Shown piece by piece: positions 8,265 through 17,547 of a stretch of DNA of 64,000 nucleotides. Below the pieces are notes generated by a model that did no database searches, had not been told where the DNA came from, and worked only from the letters and a program-made list of their open reading frames with translations. Source of the DNA: JASGCK01 sp031430035 (GTDB lineage: Bacteria > Pseudomonadota > Gammaproteobacteria > Burkholderiales > Burkholderiaceae_C). Both the position numbers and the translations under genes were made by a program. The stretch is taken from NCBI GenBank assembly GCA_031430035.1, contig JANPAS010000083.1, forward strand, positions 43,370 through 107,369, written 5' to 3'. Each line of letters opens with the position of its first letter. Within the stretch, counting starts at the first letter, position 1.

Positions 8265-9251
8265 GTGGATAAAGCAATGGGGAAAATTTACGTCGCAGGC
8301 CACCGAGGCATGGTCGGCAGCGCCATCGTGCGCACCCTAGAGCAGCAGGGCCAGACCAACTTCGTCACACGAACCCACGCCGAGCTAGACCTCACCAACC
8401 AAGTCGCCGTGCAAGCTTTCTTTGAAAAAGAAAAACCAACACAGGTTTACCTTGCCGCCGCCAAAGTCGGTGGCATTCACGCAAACAACACCTACCCGGC
8501 CGAGTTCATCTACCAAAACCTGATGGTTCAGGCCAATGTCATTGACGCGGCTTTTAGGAGCGGCGTTCAAAAGCTCTTGTTCCTCGGCTCCAGCTGTATT
8601 TACCCCAAACTCGCCCCGCAGCCCATGGCGGAAGACGTCTTACTCACAGGTCTGCTTGAACCTACTAACGAGTCCTACGCCATCGCCAAAATTGCGGGCA
8701 TCAAGCTCTGTGAAAGCTACAACCGCCAATACGGCGCCACCCACGGCGTGGATTACCGAAGTGTCATGCCAACGAACCTCTATGGCCCTGGCGACTCTTA
8801 TCATCCTGAAAATTCACACGTGATACCAGCCCTGATCCGCCGCTTCCACGAAGCCAAAACGGCACGGGCGGCGGCGGTCGCGATCTGGGGCACCGGAACG
8901 CCAAGAAGGGAATTTCTGCATGTTGACGACATGGCGGGGGCCTGCGTGCACACCATGAACCTCGACCATGCCATCCATGCCGCCAACACCAGTCCGATGC
9001 AAAGCCACCTGAATGTCGGATCCGGTGTCGATGTCACCATTAGCGAACTCGCGGTAACGGTTGCGCGCGTCGTCGGCTACGAAGGGCGGATCGATTTCGA
9101 CACCAGCAAACCAGACGGCGCACCGCGCAAGCTGATGGACAGCACCCGTCTCAATAATGTCGGCTGGCATCCCACGATCGCGCTCGAACCGGGCCTGATC
9201 GACGCCTACCGCGACTTCCTGCAAACTTCACAACGAGATATTATCCAATGA
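8265..9251 (+). CDS. fcl: GDP-L-fucose synthase
   Basis: 328 residues. VAGHRGMVGSAIVR binds NADPH; the catalytic Ser lies in FLGSSCIYP and Tyr/Lys in ESYAIAKIAG. The enzyme epimerises and reduces GDP-4-keto-6-deoxy-mannose to GDP-L-fucose. GTG 8265 is preferred because GGGAGGGG sits 8 bases upstream, inside the end of manC; ATG 8277 is the alternative. It overlaps gmd by four bases. Order is fcl then gmd. A change in sequence style appears in the second half, but I could not fix a breakpoint. Confidence 0.93.
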   Translation: MDKAMGKIYVAGHRGMVGSAIVRTLEQQGQTNFVTRTHAELDLTNQVAVQAFFEKEKPTQVYLAAAKVGGIHANNTYPAEFIYQNLMVQANVIDAAFRSGVQKLLFLGSSCIYPKLAPQPMAEDVLLTGLLEPTNESYAIAKIAGIKLCESYNRQYGATHGVDYRSVMPTNLYGPGDSYHPENSHVIPALIRRFHEAKTARAAAVAIWGTGTPRREFLHVDDMAGACVHTMNLDHAIHAANTSPMQSHLNVGSGVDVTISELAVTVARVVGYEGRIDFDTSKPDGAPRKLMDSTRLNNVGWHPTIALEPGLIDAYRDFLQTSQRDIIQ

Positions 9252-10345
9252 GCCAGAATCCGCAAAAAATAGCACTGATCACTGGCGTAACCGGACAGGA
9301 TGGAGCCTATCTTGCTGAACTCTTGCTCGGTAAGGGTTATATTGTTCATGGCATCAAGCGCCGGACCTCGCTGATCAACACCGACCGGATTGACCATCTG
9401 TACCAGGATCCGCACGAGCAGCATGTGCGTTTCTTCCTGCATCACGGTGACATGACTGATTCATCCAGCCTGATACGCATCATTCAGCAAACCCAGCCGG
9501 ACGAAATTTACAACCTCGCAGCGCAGTCGCATGTGGCCGTCAGCTTTGAAGAGCCCGAGTACACCGCGAACTCGGATGCACTGGGCGTTTTGCGCGTGCT
9601 CGAAGCAATTCGCATCCTTGGCCTAGAGAAAAAAACACGCTTCTACCAAGCATCGACCAGTGAACTGTATGGGCTGGTGCAGGAAACGCCACAAAAAGAG
9701 ACCACGCCGTTCTATCCGCGCAGCCCGTATGCGGTCGCCAAGCTTTACGGCTACTGGATCGTCGTGAATTACCGTGAAGCCTATGGCATGTATGCTTGCA
9801 ACGGCATCCTCTTTAACCATGAAAGCCCAATTCGCGGCGAGACATTCGTGACCCGCAAGATCACCCGTGCGCTGGCCCGGATCAAGCTTGGACTGCAGGA
9901 CCGCCTGTACCTGGGCAACCTGGACGCCAAGCGCGACTGGGGGCACGCCAAGGATTATGTGGAAATGCAGTGGCTGATGCTGCAGCAAGAGCAGCCTGAA
10001 GACTTCGTCATTGCCACCGGCGTGCAATACAGCGTGCGCGACTTCATCAATGCGGCAGCCGAAGAAATCGGCATCAAGATCCGATGGGAAGGTTCCGGCA
10101 TCGACGAAATCGGCATCGACGTAAACGGGAAGACCATCATCTCGATCAACCCAAAATACTTCCGCCCGACCGAAGTCGAGTCCTTGCTGGGCGATGCGAG
10201 CAAGGCCAAGCAGAAACTCGGCTGGACGCCGAAAATCAGCTTCAATGAATTGGTCAGTGAAATGGTGCGGGAAGACCTGAAATCGGCGGAGCGCGACGAA
10301 CTCATCAAGCACCATGGCTACAAAACGATGGACTATAACGAATAG
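9248..10345 (+). CDS. gmd: GDP-mannose 4,6-dehydratase
   Basis: 365 residues. GVTGQDGAYLAELLL (about 13-27) is the nucleotide-binding motif, STSELYG carries the catalytic Thr/Ser, and YAVAKLYGYW the Tyr and Lys. NHESPIRGETFVTRKI is typical of Gmd. It makes GDP-4-keto-6-deoxy-D-mannose for fcl. A GT10 fucosyltransferase at 42607 is the likely user of the end product. Length is normal. Confidence 0.96.
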   Translation: MSQNPQKIALITGVTGQDGAYLAELLLGKGYIVHGIKRRTSLINTDRIDHLYQDPHEQHVRFFLHHGDMTDSSSLIRIIQQTQPDEIYNLAAQSHVAVSFEEPEYTANSDALGVLRVLEAIRILGLEKKTRFYQASTSELYGLVQETPQKETTPFYPRSPYAVAKLYGYWIVVNYREAYGMYACNGILFNHESPIRGETFVTRKITRALARIKLGLQDRLYLGNLDAKRDWGHAKDYVEMQWLMLQQEQPEDFVIATGVQYSVRDFINAAAEEIGIKIRWEGSGIDEIGIDVNGKTIISINPKYFRPTEVESLLGDASKAKQKLGWTPKISFNELVSEMVREDLKSAERDELIKHHGYKTMDYNE

Positions 10346-10359
10346 TCCGCGCACACTAA

Positions 10360-12135
10360 ATGCTCATTTTACTTAAGCGCCTATGGGGTCACATCGCCCC
10401 GACCAGACGAATACAACTGGGAATTCTCTTTTGTCTGATGTTGGTCGCCTCGTTTGCAGAGCTATTCAGTATTGGCATGGTGCTGCCGTTTTTGGCAGTG
10501 CTGACCTCTCCAGAAATCATATACGATCATCGGCTTGTCAAACCCATAATTAAGTTATTTGACATTAAAAACCAGAGTGAGTTGTTGTTGCCGATCTCTT
10601 TATTGTTCGTATTGGCTGTCGTGTTCGCGGCCAGCGTTCGATTGCTACTGGTCTATATGCAAGCACGTATTAACTTGGTAATCGTAAATGAATTGGCTAC
10701 CAGTGCCTATCATAGAACGCTCAATCAACCTTATGCCGTACATATATCGCGGAATAGCAGTGAAGTTATTTCCGGTATTTCAAGCAAGGTAAGCGGCGGT
10801 ATAGGCGGCTTGTTGGGAGCAGGCCTGACGCTCTTGAGTTCGCAATTATTGCTTGCTGCGATTGTCGTGACTTTGTTCATAGTTGACCCCGTTCTTGCCT
10901 TGTCGTCTTTTGTTGGCTTTGGTTCGCTTTATGCCCTTGTGATGGTAACGACAAAAAAACAGTTGGCAAGGGATAGCGAGTGCCTCAGCCAGGCTTCGAC
11001 AGAGGTCATAAAAGTACTTCAGGAAGGACTCGGGGGAATCCGCGACGTTTTGCTCGATGGGAATCAGTCAATATACACCGCTGCCTATCGGGAAGCGGAT
11101 ATCAAGCTGAAAAATTCTCAGGCAAACATCCAAATTCTCAGCGTAGGCCCCCGGTACATTATTGAGGCGATAGGAATAGTTGTAATAGCGGTGATCGCAT
11201 ATTCATTATCTACTCGCCCAGGAGGGCTAATAGCCGTGATCCCTCTCATGGGTACATTGGCACTTGGTGCGCAAAGGACGCTCCCCTTGTTGCAACAGTC
11301 ATACTCTAGTTGGGCACTGGTACAAGGTAGCCGGGAATCACTGCGCGATGCTCTTGCGTTTCTTGATCAACCGATTCAACAGAACAACTTGGCGACTGAC
11401 TACGCGGCATCGATCCGGTTCGAACATGAGTTTCGCCTGAACAGTGTTTGTTTTCAATATAAAGCAACAGCCGCGAGCGTGCTGAAAAATTTTAGCCTTT
11501 CGATTCCAAAAGGAGCGAAAGTCGGATTTATTGGTGAAACCGGAAGCGGCAAAAGTACACTGATTGATATCATCATGGGCCTCTTGCTTCCGACCGACGG
11601 ATATCTGATGGTTGACGGACAAAGAATCAATGCAGGCAATCACCAGGCATGGCAAAAGCATATCGCTCACGTGCCGCAAAACATCTTTCTATCTGACGCG
11701 AGCATTGCAGAAAATGTCGCGATTGGCATTTCGCGAGACAAAATCGACATGCCTCGCGTTCGGCTTGCGGCGCAGCGGTCTCGTATCTCCGATACGATCG
11801 AATCATGGCCCATGCAATATGACACTGCCGTTGGTGAGCGAGGCGTAAAACTTTCTGGTGGGCAGCGTCAGCGGATTGGTATCGCACGCGCACTTTACAA
11901 ACAAGCCGATGTCGTCATCTTCGATGAGGCGACGAGCGCACTCGACAACGAAACCGAGGAAGCGGTCATGCAGGCGATCGATGGACTTGGGGGCGATTTA
12001 ACAATCCTGATTGTTGCCCATCGTCTGACCACACTGAGGAACTGCTCACAGATCGTTGAGTTGCAAAACGGTGAGTTGAAGCGGGTCGGAAGTTATGCCG
12101 ACATTGTTGGGAAAATCGGTCATTTGGGCGCTTAA
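10360..12135 (+). CDS. ABC transporter, PglK/MsbA-like lipid-linked oligosaccharide flippase
   Basis: 591 residues. The membrane domain (about 1-320) has six hydrophobic segments. The ATPase domain has Walker A GETGSGKS, signature LSGGQRQRIGIARAL, Walker B VVIFDEATSALD and the switch histidine in IVAHRL. The fused layout matches PglK/WlaB-type flippases that turn undecaprenyl-PP-oligosaccharides across the inner membrane; a lipid A-type MsbA role is less likely in this context. A separate Wzx-like domain is encoded at 47287, so the locus appears to encode two possible flippases. Confidence 0.85.
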   Translation: MLILLKRLWGHIAPTRRIQLGILFCLMLVASFAELFSIGMVLPFLAVLTSPEIIYDHRLVKPIIKLFDIKNQSELLLPISLLFVLAVVFAASVRLLLVYMQARINLVIVNELATSAYHRTLNQPYAVHISRNSSEVISGISSKVSGGIGGLLGAGLTLLSSQLLLAAIVVTLFIVDPVLALSSFVGFGSLYALVMVTTKKQLARDSECLSQASTEVIKVLQEGLGGIRDVLLDGNQSIYTAAYREADIKLKNSQANIQILSVGPRYIIEAIGIVVIAVIAYSLSTRPGGLIAVIPLMGTLALGAQRTLPLLQQSYSSWALVQGSRESLRDALAFLDQPIQQNNLATDYAASIRFEHEFRLNSVCFQYKATAASVLKNFSLSIPKGAKVGFIGETGSGKSTLIDIIMGLLLPTDGYLMVDGQRINAGNHQAWQKHIAHVPQNIFLSDASIAENVAIGISRDKIDMPRVRLAAQRSRISDTIESWPMQYDTAVGERGVKLSGGQRQRIGIARALYKQADVVIFDEATSALDNETEEAVMQAIDGLGGDLTILIVAHRLTTLRNCSQIVELQNGELKRVGSYADIVGKIGHLGA

Positions 12136-12239
12136 CTTGGCAAGCGTGCTACAGACGAAGGATTGCGAAATATGCAGATCGCTACGCTGCGCGAAGTATT
12201 GTCGCTCTTCGCCGATTCATGGATATTGGAGATTGTGAA

Positions 12240-12953
12240 TTGAAGTTACTCATTTTGGCGGGCGGATTTGGCTCCCGCCTGCAGTCTGTGCTCCCCGACA
12301 CGCCCAAGGCATTGGCACCGATCGGCGATGTACCCTTCCTTGCGCTCCAGCTTGAAAACTGGGTTGCCCAAGGAGTCCGCTCATTCATTTTTCTTTTGCA
12401 CCATCAGGCTGACCAGATCACCAACTTCCTGAGCAGTGCCAAGAGCGGTCTGCTTAAAGAGTGCGAGGTTCAAAGCCTGATTGAACCGACGCCGATGGAC
12501 ACTGGGGGCGCGGTGGCTCATGCAGTTCGCGAACTCAATCTCAACGAGGATTTTCTCGTCACCAATGCCGATACCTGGTTAGGTTCAGGCATCCAGGAAC
12601 TGATCGCTTCGGCGGCGCCGGCGATAGCGGTCATCAGACTTGATGACTCCGGCCGCTATGGCAAGGTCCAATTTGACGACCGCCAACGCGTCACGGCGTT
12701 CACGGAAAAAAATGCCCTTGGCGAGCCAGGTTGGATCAATGCCGGGCTTTGCCGCTTGGGCGTCGACCTGTTCCGGACTTGGGATGGCGCCCGGTTTTCG
12801 CTTGAAAGACAAACCTTTCCGGAGTTGGCGCAACGAGGCGAATTAGGAGCCGTCATCATCAAACCAGATTTCATCGATATTGGAATTCCCGAGGACTATC
12901 AACGATTTTGTCGTTGGATCGAAGGAGGTCGCAAAGGCAAATTATGCAAGTAG
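12240..12953 (+). CDS. HddC-like sugar-1-phosphate nucleotidyltransferase
   Basis: 237 residues from TTG 12240, with GGAG eight bases upstream; an upstream ATG at 12219 would add seven residues. LILAGGFGSRLQSVLPDTPKAL is the nucleotidyltransferase signature, and VTNADTWLG provides the metal-binding Asp. The fold and the next-door HddA-like kinase suggest D-glycero-D-manno-heptose-1-phosphate guanylyltransferase (HddC). GDP-heptose is therefore the expected product, though nucleotide choice cannot be read from sequence alone. It overlaps the kinase gene by 10 bases. Confidence 0.75.
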   Translation: MKLLILAGGFGSRLQSVLPDTPKALAPIGDVPFLALQLENWVAQGVRSFIFLLHHQADQITNFLSSAKSGLLKECEVQSLIEPTPMDTGGAVAHAVRELNLNEDFLVTNADTWLGSGIQELIASAAPAIAVIRLDDSGRYGKVQFDDRQRVTAFTEKNALGEPGWINAGLCRLGVDLFRTWDGARFSLERQTFPELAQRGELGAVIIKPDFIDIGIPEDYQRFCRWIEGGRKGKLCK

Positions 12954-14332
12954 AAAAATTTCTCATCGCAGAAACCGCAACGCTGCGGGAAGCTCTGGCG
13001 CGCATCGAGCTCAACCACCATGGCATCATCATGGCAATGGATACGATCGGGCGGGTCACCGGCCTGGCCACAGATGGCGACATCCGGCGCGAGCTGCTGA
13101 ATGGTCGGACGCTGGATGACATGATCTCGTCGTGCATCAACGCCGCGTTCATCTTTGAAGATCCTGCGACCCCTCGTGAAGCTTTGCTCAAGAAGCTCGA
13201 CCAACGCATTCGTGTCATTCCCTTGCTTGACGCCGATCGCCGACTGGTCGGCTTGGTCAGTCGCGACCACTTGCCGGTCCGGGATGAAGAAGCCGTGTTC
13301 GCGCGGGCCCGCGCGCCGGTACGGATCAGCTTTGGCGGCGGCGGCTCCGACCTGACCCACTATTTCTCCGGCCAGGATGGCGCGGTGATCAACACCACCA
13401 TCTCGCTCTACAGCCATGCGACGCTACGCGTGCGGGATGACGAGAAAGTCTCGATCCATTCACTCGATCTTAACGAATCACTGCATGCAGACAGCCTCCA
13501 ACAAGCGCTGGCGAAGGAAGATCGTTTTGGCCTGATTAAGGCTCTGCTGCGTATCGTGCAACCGGATTTTGGCTTCGACCTCTACCTGCACTCAGACTTT
13601 CCGATGAATTCTGGCCTCGGCGGTTCCGCCGTCGTATCGGCGACCGTCCTTGGGTGCTTTAACCAGTTCAGGCTTGATCAGTGGGATCCGCATGAGTTGG
13701 CCGAGCTGGCGTTCCAAGCCGAACGACTGTACCTGGGTGTGGCAGGTGGCTGGCAAGATCAATATGCCACTGTTTTTGGCGGATTCAATTTCATCGAATT
13801 CAGAATGGAGCAGAATATTGTTCACCCGCTTCGGATCCATCCCGACATCCTGCTTGAACTCGAGGAAAGTCTGATCCTCTGCGACACCGGAACCACTCAC
13901 GATTCGGGTAATATCCACGAAGATCAGCGGCGTCAGATGGAAGACCAAGCGATTCGAACGCATGTGAACACGAACGTCGAACTGTCCTACCGGATTCGCA
14001 ATCAATTGTTGCGCGGTAAGCTGCACGATTTCGGTCACTCGCTTCACGATGCCTGGCAATTCAAACGGCAGTTCAGCAGCAAAATTTCCAATAATCGCCT
14101 CGACCAGATTTACGAAGAGGCTCGCGCCCATGGCGCACTGGGCGGGAAGTTGCTAGGGGCGGGGGGCGGGGGCTTCTTCCTCTTTTATGTACCACCATTC
14201 AAGAAGCACGAATTGATTCAACATTTGGAAGCATCAAAATTGCAGGTTAGGCCCTTCCGCTTCGAGCAGGATGGCTTGCGCGCATGGACCGTGCGCGAGC
14301 GCAAAAATCATATGGAAATGGAAAGTAAATGA
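12944..14332 (+). CDS. CBS-domain pair fused to HddA-like GHMP sugar kinase
   Basis: 462 residues from ATG 12944 (GGAGG about 14 bases upstream). Residues 1-115 form a CBS tandem (GIIMAMDTIGRVTGLATDGDIR and VIPLLDADRRLVGLVSRDHL). Residues 121-462 are a GHMP kinase: APVRISFGGGGSDLTHYF at its start, the ATP loop PMNSGLGGSAVVSA (220-233) and GKLLGAGGGGFFLFY near the end. The kinase half resembles D-glycero-D-manno-heptose-7-phosphate 1-kinase (HddA), usually about 340 residues with no CBS domains. The extra CBS pair probably binds a nucleotide and regulates flux. It overlaps the NeuB-fusion gene by four bases. Confidence 0.8.
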   Translation: MQVEKFLIAETATLREALARIELNHHGIIMAMDTIGRVTGLATDGDIRRELLNGRTLDDMISSCINAAFIFEDPATPREALLKKLDQRIRVIPLLDADRRLVGLVSRDHLPVRDEEAVFARARAPVRISFGGGGSDLTHYFSGQDGAVINTTISLYSHATLRVRDDEKVSIHSLDLNESLHADSLQQALAKEDRFGLIKALLRIVQPDFGFDLYLHSDFPMNSGLGGSAVVSATVLGCFNQFRLDQWDPHELAELAFQAERLYLGVAGGWQDQYATVFGGFNFIEFRMEQNIVHPLRIHPDILLELEESLILCDTGTTHDSGNIHEDQRRQMEDQAIRTHVNTNVELSYRIRNQLLRGKLHDFGHSLHDAWQFKRQFSSKISNNRLDQIYEEARAHGALGGKLLGAGGGGFFLFYVPPFKKHELIQHLEASKLQVRPFRFEQDGLRAWTVRERKNHMEMESK

Positions 14333-16221
14333 AGATGAGAATCGGGCAATACGAGATCGGGTCTGGCCACACCTATGTCATCGCTGAAATTGGCAACAAT
14401 CACAACGGCAGTTTTGATCGCGCGATCGAGCTGATTGATCTGGCTCTGGACGCTGGCGCCGACTCGGTCAAGTTCCAGATGCGGCATCTGGACCAGATAT
14501 ACCGTCAGCGCACCTTGCGCAAGGACGGCGAGGACTTGGGCACCGAATACGTTCTCGATCTGCTGCGAAGGTTCGAACTCACCGTCGACGAGCATCACAA
14601 GCTAGCCGAGTACTGTCGCGCCAAAGATGCGACCTATCTGTGCACGCCTTGGGATGCCGTCAGTGTGGACGTGCTCGAATCGTTCGGAGTCCCTGCTTAC
14701 AAGGTGGCATCGGCTGACCTTACCAACTTGCCCTTGCTCGACCACCTCGCTCAAACAGGGAAGCCCCTGATCCTGTCCACCGGAATGAGTACCCCTCAGG
14801 AAGTGAAAGCCACGGTCGCCTTCCTTGGCAAACGCAACGCACAATTTGCACTGTTACATTGCAACAGTACCTACCCAGCGCCGCTGCACGACATTAATCT
14901 GAAGTGGATTGAGCAATTACGCAAGATCCACCCACTGATTGGATATTCGGGTCACGAGCGCGGCATCAATGTTTCGCTAGCAGCCGTGGCATTGGGTGCG
15001 ACCATCATCGAGCGCCATTTCACGCTGGACCGCGGGATGGAAGGTCCGGATCACGCAGCGAGCCTGACCCATTCGGAACTCAAGCGACTGATCGAAGGCA
15101 TCAGGGAAATCGAAGAATCGCTAGGGGATGGACTAACGCGAACCCTGTCCCAGGGCGAAATGATCAACCGCGAAAACTTGGGCAAAAGCCTGGTCGCCGC
15201 GACGGCGCTGGCCAAAGGTACCAGACTCACAGCTGCGCACATCAAGGTTCGCAGCCCCGGTCAAGGACTTTCGCCGCAACGATACGAAGAACTGCTGGGC
15301 AAGACACTGCAGCACGACATGGAGGAAGAAACTTTCTTCTTCCCTTCGGACCTGACCGAAACCCGTGTAGAGCCCCGTCCATATCGGTTTGATCGGCCTT
15401 GGGGAGTGCCAGTGCGCTACCATGACTTCGGAGAATATTCCGCTAGGATCAAACCGGACGTATGGGAATTCCACCTTTCTTACTCAGATATGGATCTTGA
15501 TCTAGCCAACTTCCTGAAGGGCACTTACGAAGCAGGTTTCGTGGTGCATGCACCGGAGCTGTTCTCTGGCAGCCGCCTGATGGACCTAGCAACGCCAGAT
15601 GAAGCCTACCGCGCTGAATCGCTGCGAGAAACCCAGCGCGTGATCGATATCACCAGGAACTTGAAGCGCTTCTTCCCGAACACGAAAAGACCCCAGATCG
15701 TCGCCAACATTGGCGGCTTCACGATGGATGAATTGCTTCCGACGGAGGTGATTCCAAGCTATTACGAACGCTTTGCTCGCAGCTTGGCCGAGTTGGACCT
15801 GGACGGAGTCGAGCTGATTCCGCAAACGATGGCACCGTTTCCCTGGCATTTCGGTGGCCAGCGGTATCAGAACCTGTTCGTCAAGATCGAGGAAATCGTT
15901 CATTGGTGCCAGAAGCTCAATCTGCGCATGTGCTACGACGTATCCCACAGCTCCCTGACCTGTAATCATCTTGGCTACGATTTCTATGAGTTCAGCAGGC
16001 AGATCGCCCCGTTGACAGCACACCTGCACCTCGGCGATGCTAGGGGACTCAATGGCGAAGGCTTACAGGTTGGTGAGGGTGATATCGACTTCGACCGCCT
16101 CGGCGCGATCCTGCGCCAGGGTTGCCCTGACGCTTCATTCATCCCCGAGATTTGGCAGGGCCATAAAAACAGCGGCGAGGGATTCTGGATCGCCATGGAA
16201 CGACTGGAGGGCAAGCTGTAA
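14329..16221 (+). CDS. NeuB-family ulosonate synthase with SAF domain, fused to a TIM-barrel isomerase domain
   Basis: 630 residues, against about 345 for an ordinary NeuB. Residues 10-270 are the synthase barrel: AEIGNNHNGSFDRAI (19-33), DSVKFQ (45-50), GYSGHERG (205-212), ERHFTLDR and GPDHAASL (239-246). Residues 285-345 form an SAF/antifreeze-like domain. Residues 355-630 look like an AP-endonuclease-2/xylose-isomerase-type barrel with VVHAPELF, CYDVSHSSL, LHLGDARG and FIPEIWQG. NeuB enzymes condense phosphoenolpyruvate with a sugar aldehyde. The substrate here is unknown; neighbours suggest a heptose derivative. Start overlaps the kinase stop as ATGA. Confidence 0.85.
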   Translation: MKMRIGQYEIGSGHTYVIAEIGNNHNGSFDRAIELIDLALDAGADSVKFQMRHLDQIYRQRTLRKDGEDLGTEYVLDLLRRFELTVDEHHKLAEYCRAKDATYLCTPWDAVSVDVLESFGVPAYKVASADLTNLPLLDHLAQTGKPLILSTGMSTPQEVKATVAFLGKRNAQFALLHCNSTYPAPLHDINLKWIEQLRKIHPLIGYSGHERGINVSLAAVALGATIIERHFTLDRGMEGPDHAASLTHSELKRLIEGIREIEESLGDGLTRTLSQGEMINRENLGKSLVAATALAKGTRLTAAHIKVRSPGQGLSPQRYEELLGKTLQHDMEEETFFFPSDLTETRVEPRPYRFDRPWGVPVRYHDFGEYSARIKPDVWEFHLSYSDMDLDLANFLKGTYEAGFVVHAPELFSGSRLMDLATPDEAYRAESLRETQRVIDITRNLKRFFPNTKRPQIVANIGGFTMDELLPTEVIPSYYERFARSLAELDLDGVELIPQTMAPFPWHFGGQRYQNLFVKIEEIVHWCQKLNLRMCYDVSHSSLTCNHLGYDFYEFSRQIAPLTAHLHLGDARGLNGEGLQVGEGDIDFDRLGAILRQGCPDASFIPEIWQGHKNSGEGFWIAMERLEGKL

Positions 16222-16817
16222 TGTCCCTTCTTTTGACTATCCACGCCGAAGTGGCGGCGTCCATCGCCGTCAAACAGGCGCTGCTGCAGGACGATGCGCT
16301 ATTGACGCAGATCGAGGCCCTAGCAAGGCAGTGCGTGGCCGCACTTCGCGCTGGCGGAAAAATTATTTTCGCTGGCAACGGCGGAAGTTTCGCCGATGCG
16401 CAGCACTTGTCCGCCGAATTCGTGTCCCGCTTCAAATTTGACCGCGCGCCGCTAGCGTCACTGACGCTGGGCACCAACAATTCCGCCATCAGCGCAATCG
16501 GCAACGACTATGGCTACGATCAGGTATTTTCACGCGAACTGGAAGCGGTCGCCAAAGCGGGCGATGTGTTCATCGGCATTAGCACCAGCGGCAACAGCCC
16601 GAATATACTTGCTGCCGTCAACAAAGCCGCGGCACTGGGCATCGCCACGACCTGCTTGACTGGCCGTACTGGCGGCAAGCTGCTCGCAATGTGCAATTGC
16701 CTGTGCATGCCGTCCGATGACACTGCGCGCATTCAGGAAGCCCATATCACTGTCGGCCACATTATTTGCGGCTTGGTCGAGCAGATTTATTTTCCAGAAG
16801 GGAAAAGTGCCCTATGA
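16221..16817 (+). CDS. gmhA: Sedoheptulose-7-phosphate isomerase GmhA-like (SIS domain)
   Basis: 198 residues. FAGNGGSFADAQHLSAEF carries the GmhA zinc ligands His and Glu; STSGNSPN is the phosphosugar loop; QEAHITVGHIICGLVE supplies the C-terminal Gln and His ligands. It should convert sedoheptulose-7-phosphate to D-glycero-D-manno-heptose-7-phosphate, the substrate of the HddA-like kinase upstream. The heptose bisphosphate phosphatase (GmhB) is not here and would have to come from elsewhere. It overlaps both neighbours (one base and four bases). Confidence 0.88.
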   Translation: MSLLLTIHAEVAASIAVKQALLQDDALLTQIEALARQCVAALRAGGKIIFAGNGGSFADAQHLSAEFVSRFKFDRAPLASLTLGTNNSAISAIGNDYGYDQVFSRELEAVAKAGDVFIGISTSGNSPNILAAVNKAAALGIATTCLTGRTGGKLLAMCNCLCMPSDDTARIQEAHITVGHIICGLVEQIYFPEGKSAL

Positions 16818-17539
16818 GTAGTATTGTCGCCCTGATCCCCGCCCGTGCCGGCTCTAAGGGGGTTCCCCATAAAAATATCAAGCTCCTGGGCGGACGCCCC
16901 CTAATTGAATGGTCGATCAAGGCCTGCCTGAAATCCCAATTGATCGACCGTGTCATTGTTTCCACGGACTCACCTGAATACGCCGAATTGGCGATAGAAC
17001 TGGGGGCAGAGGCGCCTTTCTTGCGCCCCTCGGAAATTTCAGCCGACCGTTCGACTGATTACGATTTCATTGCGCACGCACTGGACTGGCTCGCTGCCAA
17101 CGGTGGCGAACCGCAGCATGTGGTGCACATCCGTCCCACGACACCATACCGCGATCCTGCTCTGATAGACCAAGCAATCAAGGTTTTTCTCAGCGAAGCT
17201 AAGGCCACGGCGCTGCGCTCGGTGCATGAAATGTCCGAGTCCGCTTACAAGACCTTCGAAATCGCACCGGCAGGCCAGCTCATGCGCCTAGGCAGCGACA
17301 GCACTGCTCTCGACGCTGCCAATAACGCCCGCCAGCAATTTCCCGCCACCTACCAGGCCAACGGCTACGTGGACGTGCTTTCTTCCCGTTTCATCAGAAC
17401 CAATGGCCTGATTCATGGCGACTGGGTTATGCCTTTTATCACCCCCACCGTGATTGAGGTGGACACGATCGACGATTTTGTTCATCTTGAATTCTTGCTT
17501 GATCGCAATCGCGCATTTTTCGACAAATTATTTACCTGA
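16814..17539 (+). CDS. Acylneuraminate/ulosonate cytidylyltransferase-like protein
   Basis: 241 residues from ATG 16814, overlapping the gmhA stop as ATGA. IPARAGSKGVPHKNIKLLGG is the NeuA/CMP-sugar synthetase signature, followed by RVIVSTDSPEYAELA and HIRPTTPYRDP. It should activate the NeuB-fusion product as a CMP-sugar. Sequence does not distinguish sialic, legionaminic, pseudaminic or other ulosonates. It lacks the extra C-terminal domain of some NeuA proteins. Confidence 0.85.
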   Translation: MSSIVALIPARAGSKGVPHKNIKLLGGRPLIEWSIKACLKSQLIDRVIVSTDSPEYAELAIELGAEAPFLRPSEISADRSTDYDFIAHALDWLAANGGEPQHVVHIRPTTPYRDPALIDQAIKVFLSEAKATALRSVHEMSESAYKTFEIAPAGQLMRLGSDSTALDAANNARQQFPATYQANGYVDVLSSRFIRTNGLIHGDWVMPFITPTVIEVDTIDDFVHLEFLLDRNRAFFDKLFT

Positions 17540-17547
17540 GGTTATTT

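Noticed and set aside
16221..16817. GmhA as part of core ADP-heptose LPS synthesis only
   Set aside because: Its overlaps with the NeuB fusion and the CMP-transferase, and the nearby HddA/HddC-like genes, point to the cluster's own sugar; a core role cannot be excluded but is not favoured.
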